The position numbers and the translations under genes were made by a program. DNA of 64,000 nt. Source: CAWIVH01 sp963839475 (GTDB lineage Bacteria; Acidobacteriota; UBA6911). Shown piece by piece: positions 41,621 through 50,298 of this stretch (the first letter of the stretch is position 1; every line of letters starts with the position of its first letter). The stretch spans positions 790,522-854,521 of the forward strand of contig CAWIVH010000015.1 of assembly GCA_963839475.1 (NCBI GenBank). Direction: 5' to 3'. The notes under the pieces were generated by a model. That model was not told where the DNA came from. It was given only the letters and a program-made list of their open reading frames with translations, and searched no databases.

Positions 41621-43018
41621 CTAAGTCCTTACTGCATTAAACAAAGGGACCCATTTGTTAAAGAAGGATCGTGCGAATTCTCTATATTCCTCGAAGACCG
41701 ATGCTGGCATGAGCCTCGAATGAATCCAATCATTCCGATAAGAACGCCTGACCTGACAGATGTCATCACAGAGTTCAAATACAGAGCCTCGCGAAAGTAT
41801 CGAGAATTGGCGAGATACGAATGAAAACAACTGCGCACTCCCACATCTTCTCAGAAACTTTTCCATGTCCCCAAGTGCAGGATTGTAGGTTGTTGATCCT
41901 CCCTTTTCGTTGAGCATTTGACCATAAACATCGGAGAGGTCGCGCAATTGCAGCAGGCGCTCAACAATTGTGGACATTACCCAGTGCTCGATTGCTTTTG
42001 TCAACGTTACAGAGGCAGCAGCAAAATCAAAACCTGCAAGTCCAAGATTGCGAATATACGCATACTCCGAGTTTGCCAGCAAATGACGTGTTTGCTCATC
42101 CAAAAACTGCCAGGCTGCGGTAAGGCGATTCCGAAGTTCAGGTTCTACTTCGCCCAAGCCCTCTCGAACAACGCGCTTACGCGTAGCATTGATCCTCGTT
42201 TCGAATAAGATTCTCTCTTCAGGAGGATCAAAGTATTTTCGGCCTATGAATATGTCGTGATCAAAGTTGAAATGCCGTTCGCCACTCGCGAGGCATTCGA
42301 TCTGATAAAAGCGACCAAGGTTTACGAGTGTCTCCGGACCGGCGTGCAATTTGAAGCATCGATGAAAGCAGGTTGTACGAGTCTTATAGATCTCTGCCCA
42401 ATCAACAGCTTCCTGATACACTTGCTCCGAAAGTAAATCTACAATCCGCTCGATTTTTCCTGTTCCTATTATCTCCAGGATCGCGGCTGTGAGCACGGGC
42501 TTCCAGAGCTGCAATAATCCTTGTTTCCCTCCAACGATCCTATCAGCCAGATGGCAGGTGTATTCCTGGATCGGCTCTGTCGGCAAAAGCAGCCCATACA
42601 GACCCGACAGGATAAGTGTCATGTCGACCTGCGTGTTTGCGTTCTCCCAAACGCCCAGATCAAAGGTGCGTTCCCGGTAGCAATCCTGAATTTGTCCAAA
42701 AAATCGACCTGTGTATCTGAGACATGCCGGCAGGTAGCGGCCCTCAAATGAGTTGCCCTCGAAGTCTGGCCCCAGGACCAGGTGTGCATTTCTCGGATCA
42801 CGCCCGCGATATCCTTGCCGCTTTTCCTGATCGAGAAGGTGATTGCCAGCGATTAGCTGAAAAACCTGACGACGTACGTTCTGCAATCTCCGCCGGATAT
42901 CACTGCTCAGAAGCAGTGAAACGGTTCCCAGATCCGCTCGGTAGGGCTCACCGCCGCTCTGTTTATGGTCGCTGCAGGAGATCAGGTAGAGCGTTTTTTT
43001 CATACTGACGGGACCCAT
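41621..43018 (-). CDS. YaaA/DUF6884-like protein of a defence cassette
   Basis: A 465-residue protein. The N-terminal half (LYLISCSDHKQSGGEPYRAD near the start, LGPDFEGNSFEGRYLPACLR in the middle, TLILSGLYGLLLPTEPIQEY after it) follows the pattern of YaaA/DUF6884-type proteins: an ISC(S)-K/D start, then an SGLYGL...P-E-xIxxY motif. The C-terminal 200 residues are helical (HWVMSTIVERLLQLRDLSDV, SYRNDWIHSRL) and could be a HEPN or DUF4145-like domain; RNDWIH is an RxxxxH. Last gene of a leftward cassette of three, 67 bases after the nuclease-like gene. An ATG at 43003 is an alternative start. Role in defence is inferred. Confidence 0.55.
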   Translation of the reverse strand: MGPVSMKKTLYLISCSDHKQSGGEPYRADLGTVSLLLSSDIRRRLQNVRRQVFQLIAGNHLLDQEKRQGYRGRDPRNAHLVLGPDFEGNSFEGRYLPACLRYTGRFFGQIQDCYRERTFDLGVWENANTQVDMTLILSGLYGLLLPTEPIQEYTCHLADRIVGGKQGLLQLWKPVLTAAILEIIGTGKIERIVDLLSEQVYQEAVDWAEIYKTRTTCFHRCFKLHAGPETLVNLGRFYQIECLASGERHFNFDHDIFIGRKYFDPPEERILFETRINATRKRVVREGLGEVEPELRNRLTAAWQFLDEQTRHLLANSEYAYIRNLGLAGFDFAAASVTLTKAIEHWVMSTIVERLLQLRDLSDVYGQMLNEKGGSTTYNPALGDMEKFLRRCGSAQLFSFVSRQFSILSRGSVFELCDDICQVRRSYRNDWIHSRLMPASVFEEYREFARSFFNKWVPLFNAVRT

Positions 43019-43085
43019 CTCACCTATGGTGGTGCGGTACGCCTTGAATTTAGGATTCGTTCTGCGTTGGACAGATTCGGTCGCG

Positions 43086-44849
43086 TTACGTATTGACGAT
43101 GATGTCGAGGACGGGGTGCGAAGCAGTCCTCATTAGGACTTCATTCAGAGGATGCCTATGTGCCCAGCCCGCATCATCGGATGAGTAGCGTCCACTGCCG
43201 GCAAACACTCGAGCTGAAGGAAGCTCCCTTAATAACCCATTCCAAGCATGCAACCATGTCGTCGTCTTGATCGTCGTGTGCGGGTGGTGTAGTACGACTG
43301 TGGGCCGGCGCTCTGAAGCAATGCGCCGGAATTCACGATTAACATCACTCCGCCAACTCTTTGCCTTGGATTGAGCGCGTGGATTAAAGATGGTAAGGTC
43401 GTGGCAGCCCAACACCATCACGCTCCTGGAATCGAGATCTATGAAATGGCTTGCTAAATCGGTAATTCTAAGTAAGTGCTTTTCTTGCTGCGGTGTGGGA
43501 TAGGATTTTCCGGTAATGTGACAATCGCCAGTCTGGAGGTCAACCAGGCAAACCATTTCGACATGGTTCTCATGAATGAATTGCTGCGTCTGAGATACCC
43601 TTGATTTCTTTGAATCAATCCCTATGGAAAGATAGCGAGCATATCGTCTCAGATGCTCACGCAGTTGGTCGGATAAAACTGCCCTGCACTGTTCACGAGC
43701 CTCATGAAAAAGCAGTTTGGCTACTTCAGGATTAGGATGAATCCTATCATTAGCATGAGGGAGGCTGTCCGGGCTGCCGAACCTGATGAAGGCGCCCGGA
43801 GTCATCAAAAATTCAGTCTTTGCTCCCTGAGGCAAGAATTTGGCCACCTGCTCGAGCAGCCTAGCGGCCAATTCGGTTTCTCCGGACCAAGGGCCGTCAA
43901 TGATGATCCTGCCGATAGTGGAACGGGGATCCCCGGCCACCCGTAATTTCCAAGTCTGCAGGGGATTCCGCCGTCCCTCTAGACGTGATTTAAATACCTC
44001 AACGTCATCCTGTACGGTTGGATTCAGGTCGCACCAATGCATCTCTCGGGCATAAAGCCTGACCGTTGGGTAGAGTTCTCTCGTCGAGGGCAAGAAGTCG
44101 CGAAGCGTGTCATACCAGGCGCGCTGCTCGTCCCTGTAAGGTGGGTCATTGTCCTGAGACTTGTGGGACTCGCAAAGCCCTATCCACCTGGCACGGTCGT
44201 AGCCAACCTGCAGCGCTTCGGGATACCGCTCCAGGGTAATCCTCCGACATTCGGTAAAATGTTGTGATTCATCGAACTCAACCACGAATCCGGGTTTCGG
44301 AACGAAATAATCGCAATTGGGCAGGTTGGATGTCTTGACAAACTCAGCAAATCCGCGATGTGAGGCTAGGGCCCGAAAAATCGCCTCCAGTTCAGCGTGC
44401 CATGGAGAGTTTCTATAATGCTCTGGCAGAGTGGCCGCTTCAAGGCGGCAGTTCCTCTCCACCCCGCCATAAATCAGCTTCAACATTTGAAAGAGCGTGT
44501 CCTTGCAGGAAGGACATCTTTCATCATGCTGTCCTCCAACACGGCTGCCGCCGCTCACTAATCGTTGTATGAGAGCCCTCCTTGGATTTCTAGGAGTCGT
44601 CTGATCTTCGATCACATAGCCGAGCGCCCGTAAGCAACGGTTTGTTTCACTTCCGCCACCGAATTCCTCCGGCCGAAGTTCTCTTCCGCAAGCATAGTAC
44701 GAAGCAAGCGATAGAACGTACTTGGGCGGATATCTCCGGTCGTTGACGACCAAGTAAAACTTCCTTGAATCCCTTCCAGGAGGCACTCCTTTAGCGTCAA
44801 TGTGTTGAAGCGCTCTCTCAACGTGTTCTCGTTGCAGTTTGGGAATCAT
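43086..44849 (-). CDS. ScoMcrA-like N-terminal domain plus PD-(D/E)XK-like nuclease
   Basis: A 587-residue protein from ATG 44849. Residues 2-80 resemble the DNA-binding head of ScoMcrA-type modification-dependent restriction enzymes: HVERALQHIDAKGVPPGRDS, FYLVVNDRRYPPKYVLSLAS, then GGGSETNRCLRALGYVI. A CPSC pair (112-115) and a restriction-like site follow: Asp180 and EFDESQHF with Glu191 and Asp193, close to a PD-(D/E)XK core. The C-terminal 250 residues include VMVLGCHDLTIFNPRAQSKA and PTVVLHHPHTTIKTTTW, an uncharacterised alpha/beta domain. Likely a restriction-type defence nuclease, perhaps recognising modified DNA. The family is assigned by eye. The upstream TTG-initiated extension is unlikely. 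Confidence 0.6.
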   Translation of the reverse strand: MIPKLQREHVERALQHIDAKGVPPGRDSRKFYLVVNDRRYPPKYVLSLASYYACGRELRPEEFGGGSETNRCLRALGYVIEDQTTPRNPRRALIQRLVSGGSRVGGQHDERCPSCKDTLFQMLKLIYGGVERNCRLEAATLPEHYRNSPWHAELEAIFRALASHRGFAEFVKTSNLPNCDYFVPKPGFVVEFDESQHFTECRRITLERYPEALQVGYDRARWIGLCESHKSQDNDPPYRDEQRAWYDTLRDFLPSTRELYPTVRLYAREMHWCDLNPTVQDDVEVFKSRLEGRRNPLQTWKLRVAGDPRSTIGRIIIDGPWSGETELAARLLEQVAKFLPQGAKTEFLMTPGAFIRFGSPDSLPHANDRIHPNPEVAKLLFHEAREQCRAVLSDQLREHLRRYARYLSIGIDSKKSRVSQTQQFIHENHVEMVCLVDLQTGDCHITGKSYPTPQQEKHLLRITDLASHFIDLDSRSVMVLGCHDLTIFNPRAQSKAKSWRSDVNREFRRIASERRPTVVLHHPHTTIKTTTWLHAWNGLLRELPSARVFAGSGRYSSDDAGWAHRHPLNEVLMRTASHPVLDIIVNT

Positions 44850-44883
44850 GAATCGCGTGCTCCGGAATCCATTTGTTCTAGCC

Positions 44884-45558
44884 TTATCGGATTTTTGCAG
44901 CGGTCCGTATTTGGATCTTCTTCTCCCGCGCCCAGGCTTCAACTGCTAGCCATGCGTTTTGAGCTGCTGCGCTTTCGGTGGCAGACAACCGTTTGCCCTC
45001 GTATTCAGTTACATTTCGCATTTCAGCGACGAGCCTCATGCATGAAGCTATTTCCCGAGGAACTTTCCCCTGGTGGGAGAGGCGACTGATTCGAGCTGCC
45101 AGTCCCTCCTGTGGGCCTGGGGGCGCGTCTAAAGCGTCCAAGAGTCGCAGCAAACTGCGCCGCCATCCAGCGAGTTCCTCCGCGCTGACCATCTGTTCCA
45201 ATCCGCAGTTCTCAGATGTGGATCGATGTGGGCTGCGTGCCGTCTCCTTCAATGGCAAAGCCCGAACGCCACTCGAAATGGCCGCGTCCAGTGCTTGCGC
45301 GCATTGGCCAATGCGCGAGCCATTACAGTCAACACGAAATCCCCAGCAGGCTTCACAGACGCTTCCATGTCGATTTCGCTGGCCGTGAAAAACGATTGTG
45401 GCTGTGGTTTTGTCTCCTGCAAACCCTTGGCGTGCGGTTATTTCCTCATTTGTCGTAGACAAAAAAGTGATTCCTTGTGGTCCGACCGAGGTGTATGCCT
45501 GCCAAAAGGTCTGACCAGCGTCAAACCTACTGCCTGAACCTCCATGCGGATGAGCCAT
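44884..45558 (-). CDS. Unknown protein, first gene of the defence cassette
   Basis: A 224-residue protein starting at 45558, where GGAGGAGGTGAC stands directly before the ATG, an almost ideal ribosome binding site. Residues 25-95 contain a Cys pair (VCEACWGF) near a Gly/His-rich region. The C-terminal 100 residues (LAARISRLSHQGKVPREIAS, then RLVAEMRNVTEYEGKRLS) read like the DUF4145/HEPN-type helical end found in many defence proteins, with an RNVTEYE instead of an RxxxxH. It is 34 bases upstream of the nuclease gene, so they form one operon. Function unknown. Confidence 0.55.
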   Translation of the reverse strand: MAHPHGGSGSRFDAGQTFWQAYTSVGPQGITFLSTTNEEITARQGFAGDKTTATIVFHGQRNRHGSVCEACWGFRVDCNGSRIGQCAQALDAAISSGVRALPLKETARSPHRSTSENCGLEQMVSAEELAGWRRSLLRLLDALDAPPGPQEGLAARISRLSHQGKVPREIASCMRLVAEMRNVTEYEGKRLSATESAAAQNAWLAVEAWAREKKIQIRTAAKIR

Positions 45559-45642
45559 GTCACCTCCTCCGAGGATCAAGAAAAGGTCCCAGTGCCAGTC
45601 GACTCTGTCGGGGCGAAATGACCGTATTGAAAATTGGATTCG

Positions 45643-45671
45643 ACATTACACCCAATCGAACAATCCGTCAA
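45643..45671 (-). promoter_or_regulatory. Putative promoter of the leftward defence cassette
   Basis: On the minus strand TTGACG (45671-45666) and TAATGT (45648-45643) are separated by 17 bases, a good -35 with a weaker -10. Transcription would start near 45636 and give a leader of about 78 bases to the first cassette gene. Confidence 0.4.
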
Positions 45672-45810
45672 CGCGGCTAAATCACAGAGCAACCCGCTGA
45701 ACCCCAGCGTCCGTACCGGTATCCCACAAGTAGAATTCCGAGTCAGTTGCTTTCGTTTTAAGGTTTTACAGCCTGTGAGCTTTTCTGTCGCGCCGCCCGG
45801 CGAAAGTCTC

Positions 45811-45816
45811 TATAAT
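45811..45816 (+). promoter_or_regulatory. Perfect -10 hexamer upstream of pglW
   Basis: TATAAT lies 190 bases upstream of pglW in a stretch without genes (45559-46005). No good -35 box is present 16-18 bases further up, so it may depend on an activator or not be used. Confidence 0.3.
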
Positions 45817-46005
45817 CGCGGTGCCCCGCTGTGACTCTCGCTTCAGTAGGGCACGTTCAACTCGACTGTTTCGGCAGATTGCCCTGAACGGGACGGGCAT
45901 CGCGGTGCTTAGGTTGAGGTCTGCTCCGCAAAAATCTTAGAATGACTGACGGTAAGGCCAGGTTTCGAGACCTGAAACAGCGCGATTTGGCGCTGGAGAT
46001 TGACA

Positions 46006-49000
46006 ATGAATGGTGCGAGCCCTACCAATTGGGTTGCGATAACTCCGTCCGCGTTCCCCTGGGAAAAAGAGGCTCTTGACTTCATTCGGTCTCAGTTTCC
46101 CCCGCATGAAGCATACCGCGCCTGGTCCAATTTTGAGTTCGTCGCAGACGACGGCAGCATCAACGAGGTGGACCTGCTGGCCTTCACTCCTCAGGGATTC
46201 TTCCTGGTAGAGATTAAGAGCAATCCCGGCATTCTTAGCGGCGACATCCAAACGTGGACATGGCAGAAAGACGGACAGATCAAGGTTGTCGATAACCCCC
46301 TTTTCTTAGCCAACCAGAAGGCCAAAAAACTGGCATCGTTGCTCCGGCGGCAACGAGCGTTCGAAAAACTGCGAGTGCCCTTCATCGAGCCGTTGATTTT
46401 TTGCTCGGCCGAAGACCTCCAATGCAAGCTGCAAGGGAATGCAGGATTCCATGTTTGCCTTCGCGATCATGAGAACCGTCCCGGCATCATGGCGGCCCTA
46501 AAACGACGCAAATGCCCCGGCCTTTCGGAACAGCCCAGGGGCACTTTTGACCGGCCGATGGCCAAGGCGGTTAGCAGAGGATTGGAGCAGATCGGAATCA
46601 AGCCGTCACGACGGAGCCGCCGCGTCGGTGACTATGAACTCCAGGGCATGATTGATGTGGGCCCAGGGTATCAGGACTTCCTTGGGAAGCACGTTGCCAT
46701 CAAGGATACCGTTCGAAGGATACGCATATACCTGGTTAATGCTGAGACCGGTCAAGACCAACGCCTGATGCTCCAAAGGGCCGCTGAACGGGAATTCCGC
46801 CTGCTGCAAGCCCTTGAGCACCCAGGGATTCTGCGAGCCATGGAGTTCACTGCCCACGAACTCGGGCCCGCCATTGTTTTCCAGCACCTTCCGGACGCGA
46901 TTCGCCTCGATCACTATCTCATCCAACACAAGGGCCAGATCAGCGATGATATCCGCCTGAGTTTGATACGGCAAATTGCTGAGACCGTGCGGTTTGCCCA
47001 CGACAAACACGTAGTTCATCGCAGCCTTAGCCCGCAGGCCATTCTTTTGGTGCACCCAGAAAGTCCCACCCCTCAAGCGGTCATCATGAACTGGCAGCTT
47101 GGGTATCGTCAAAGTCTCAGCGGCGGAACCGTCATCACCCATGAGGTAACACCCACAATCCATGTCGACAACCTTGCGGAAGAAATATCGAAGGTGTTCA
47201 TGGCGCCGGAGACTCTGGCCGATCTGGATAGCCTCGGCGAACATCTGGACATCTTTTCGCTTGGCGCCATCTGTTACCAACTCTTCACCGGGCAGGCGCC
47301 AGCGGAAAGCCCGCTGGCATTGGCAGAAAAACTCCGTACTCATCGAGGCCTTCGCATCAGCAGCGTGCTAAACGGGGCGCCGGAGGCCCTCGATCAATTG
47401 ATCCAGTACAGTACAGATCCGGACGTAAGTAATCGTCTCGATTCGGTCGACGAATTCATCCAGTACCTGGACAAGGTCGAAGACGAGCTGACCACACCAA
47501 GCAATCAGCTCGTCGGCGATCCAACCCATGCAAAGGCTGGCGATGTCCTCCCCGGCGGGTTCGAGGTAATCCGTAAGCTAGGCACAGGCTCGACCGCAAC
47601 TGCATTCCTTGTTAAGAAGGAGGGTCGCGAATACGTTGCAAAGGTCGCGGTTGATACTGATCACAACGACCGTGTTCGAGATGAAGGTGAGGTACTCGAG
47701 AAACTCAATAGCCCGCTCATCGTCCGATGCCACGGCATCATCCAGCTGAACGATCGGACAGCAGTCCTGCTGGACCGGGCTGGAGAGAACACCCTGGGCC
47801 AGCGCATTCGACAGGAAGGCCGACTTAGCCTCGACATGTTGCAGCGTTTCGGGGAAGACCTGCTAGAGGCAGTCGTCATTCTGGAGCGTGAAGGCATCGC
47901 CCATCGTGATATCAAGCCCGAAAACATCGGCGTTTCTGCTGTCGGACGTGGCGATGCGCTACATCTGGTGCTTTTTGACTTCTCGCTCTCACGGTGCAGT
48001 CCCGAAAACATTCGAGCCGGCACGCCTGGCTACCTGGATCCATTCCTCTCGCTGCGCAAACCCGCTCGCTGGGATCTACAGGCGGAACGGTTCTCCGCTG
48101 CGGTCACGCTTTACAAGATGGCTACCGGATTCTTGCCCGTCTGGCACGACGGCAAAACCGATCCTGCTATGGTGGAATGCGAAGTAACCATTGATGCCGA
48201 GCGATTCGATCCTAACCTCCGCGAGAAATTCACAAGCTTCTTCAGACAAGCGATGCGACGCAATCCCAGGGAGCGTTTTGATAACGCGCAGCAGATGTTG
48301 GAAGCCTGGCACCACGTGTTTAGCACAGTAACAGTAACTACGACTTCAACAGAAGAAGGCATCGAATCGGATAATTCGGCCCTCCTCGTGGCCGCGACGA
48401 TAGACACAAATGTGGCGGAATTGGGACTTGGCCCTGCCGCTGTGGATGCCCTGGACAGGGCAAATGTGGTCAAAGTAGGAGATCTCCTCCAGCTTGGAGC
48501 AAGGCGGCTTGTTCATATGCGGGGCGTCGGTAACAAGACCCGGAAGCGCATTCTGGCTGCCGTCAAGGTCCTCGGCGAACGGCTGGGTTCAACGACGAGT
48601 AGCGGGACTGGAGCTGCCCCCGCTGAGGACACGTACACTTACGAGAGTTCGATTCCCAAGGAGAAGCTCAGCATCGACATGCTGGCCCAACGCATCCTTC
48701 GGGCTAAAGCCAAGAGCCGCAACGCCACGGAAAACACTGCACTGGAAGCTCTACTAGGATTGGACTCCCGCATAGACCAAATATGGCCCAGCCAAGGTGA
48801 TGTTGCTCCCCTGGCTGGGGTCACGCGCGGCCGTATCAGCCAAATCCTGACTGAAGCGGAGGCACGCTGGAGTAGGGACCCAGCGATCACCGTCCTGCGA
48901 GAACAGGTGGCTGATCTCCTCGAACAGAACGGCGGTGTCATGTCTGCCGAGGAGTTGTGCCAGTCGCTCTTAGATAGTCGAGGCAGCATCGAAGATGAAC

Positions 49001-50277
49001 CCCGCCGCAGCCGTTTCGCTCGCGTTGTTACACGTGCAGCGGTGGAAACCGAAAACCTTCGGGACGAGCCCAAATTCATCATGCGCCGTGTGGGCACAAA
49101 TGCCCTGATTGCGGCGGATATGTCCCAGGCAGATTATGCTGCGGCTCTTGGCCAGAAGGCTGACCAAATTGCAAAGGAAGATCCACTTGTTCCCCCGACC
49201 CGGGTTGTTGAGCTGCTGCGCGAAGTACCGCCTCCGCCAGAAGCGGAGCTTCTAAGCGATGCCCGCATGATCCGTCTGGCTGTTGCAGCTTCTCAATCAG
49301 CCGCAGTTTCGAGCAGGCAGGAGATCTACCCACGCAAAATGGAAGCAGGTCGCGCAATCAAACTATCCCATGGTGGTCTCGTCGGCGTGCGGTTCTTAAC
49401 ACCAGATCAGGTCCGGCAGCGCATCAGCAGCCGTTACCCGATGGCGGCGACATTGCCCGGCCGCCCCCAACTCGACAGGCTTCTGAGCGACGCAGGCCTG
49501 GAGTTGGCATGGAATCCGGACCATCCAGGCGGTGGTGCCTACGTCAGCACTGCCCGCAACGTGTTGAGTATCACCAACGTTACCGAGACTCCTCGGCGGT
49601 ATGAGACTATTGTTCGCACACCCTCTACCGCCACGCCTCACTTCCGTCCGACTTATATGAGTCCCGAGGTCGCCGAAGCCCGTCAGTTCGAGGATCGATT
49701 GCGATATGCCGAACAGCACGGCTCGTTCCTGGCCTTGACCGTAAAAGCCAACGCATACGATCGTGCCCGGGAGGAATTGACAGATCGCTTCAAAACTAGG
49801 CTGCTGGATTTGGAAAAAGTGTTCCTCGATGCCTTGCAGAAGGCAGCCGAGGAGGTCGGCGCCGATTGGAATGTAGTCATCAATGCCGACGCCGCATCGC
49901 CGCAAAGCGCCGATTGGCGCAACCTGAACCATCTTATCGCCAGCAAGGTTATCCCCCAGGTGGAACAGGCCCTCATCCAGGGCGACAAGACCGTGCTCGC
50001 ATATCACCTGAACTGGCTCCAGCGCTACGGCCAGGTGGTCATGCTCACACGAGTGCAACAGGCAGTGCAGGATGGGCGCCTCCACGGCGCTTGGCTTTTG
50101 ATCCCGGCCAGCCCGCAGACCGAAATGCCGCTACTTGATGGCGCGGCCGTCCCGGTGATCACCAATAACCAGTGGGCTCACATCCCGGAAAGCTGGTGTC
50201 AGAACCTGCACCGATCGGTCCCCAAGAAGAACGGCAACGGCAACACGACGGTTACCAGCGGCGGGCCGGAAGCGTAG
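46006..50277 (+). CDS. pglW: BREX type 2 serine/threonine kinase PglW
   Basis: A 1423-residue multidomain protein. Residues 15-150 resemble a NERD nuclease-related domain (VDLLAFTPQGFFLVEIKSNP). Residues about 205-490 are a kinase-like domain without catalytic residues: HRS near 337 replaces HRD, and NWQ replaces DFG. Residues about 520-770 are a second, active-looking kinase: GTGSTA loop about 525, YVAKVA lysine, HRDIKPEN about 633, and DFS in place of DFG about 656. A helix-hairpin-helix like RNAP alpha-CTD follows (about 805-860), then a long helical part. It starts at ATG with GGAG upstream. PglW is the regulatory kinase of Pgl/BREX-2. Intact. Confidence 0.85.
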   Translation: MNGASPTNWVAITPSAFPWEKEALDFIRSQFPPHEAYRAWSNFEFVADDGSINEVDLLAFTPQGFFLVEIKSNPGILSGDIQTWTWQKDGQIKVVDNPLFLANQKAKKLASLLRRQRAFEKLRVPFIEPLIFCSAEDLQCKLQGNAGFHVCLRDHENRPGIMAALKRRKCPGLSEQPRGTFDRPMAKAVSRGLEQIGIKPSRRSRRVGDYELQGMIDVGPGYQDFLGKHVAIKDTVRRIRIYLVNAETGQDQRLMLQRAAEREFRLLQALEHPGILRAMEFTAHELGPAIVFQHLPDAIRLDHYLIQHKGQISDDIRLSLIRQIAETVRFAHDKHVVHRSLSPQAILLVHPESPTPQAVIMNWQLGYRQSLSGGTVITHEVTPTIHVDNLAEEISKVFMAPETLADLDSLGEHLDIFSLGAICYQLFTGQAPAESPLALAEKLRTHRGLRISSVLNGAPEALDQLIQYSTDPDVSNRLDSVDEFIQYLDKVEDELTTPSNQLVGDPTHAKAGDVLPGGFEVIRKLGTGSTATAFLVKKEGREYVAKVAVDTDHNDRVRDEGEVLEKLNSPLIVRCHGIIQLNDRTAVLLDRAGENTLGQRIRQEGRLSLDMLQRFGEDLLEAVVILEREGIAHRDIKPENIGVSAVGRGDALHLVLFDFSLSRCSPENIRAGTPGYLDPFLSLRKPARWDLQAERFSAAVTLYKMATGFLPVWHDGKTDPAMVECEVTIDAERFDPNLREKFTSFFRQAMRRNPRERFDNAQQMLEAWHHVFSTVTVTTTSTEEGIESDNSALLVAATIDTNVAELGLGPAAVDALDRANVVKVGDLLQLGARRLVHMRGVGNKTRKRILAAVKVLGERLGSTTSSGTGAAPAEDTYTYESSIPKEKLSIDMLAQRILRAKAKSRNATENTALEALLGLDSRIDQIWPSQGDVAPLAGVTRGRISQILTEAEARWSRDPAITVLREQVADLLEQNGGVMSAEELCQSLLDSRGSIEDEPRRSRFARVVTRAAVETENLRDEPKFIMRRVGTNALIAADMSQADYAAALGQKADQIAKEDPLVPPTRVVELLREVPPPPEAELLSDARMIRLAVAASQSAAVSSRQEIYPRKMEAGRAIKLSHGGLVGVRFLTPDQVRQRISSRYPMAATLPGRPQLDRLLSDAGLELAWNPDHPGGGAYVSTARNVLSITNVTETPRRYETIVRTPSTATPHFRPTYMSPEVAEARQFEDRLRYAEQHGSFLALTVKANAYDRAREELTDRFKTRLLDLEKVFLDALQKAAEEVGADWNVVINADAASPQSADWRNLNHLIASKVIPQVEQALIQGDKTVLAYHLNWLQRYGQVVMLTRVQQAVQDGRLHGAWLLIPASPQTEMPLLDGAAVPVITNNQWAHIPESWCQNLHRSVPKKNGNGNTTVTSGGPEA

Positions 50278-50298
50278 CGGAAGGACAATAGGCATGCG

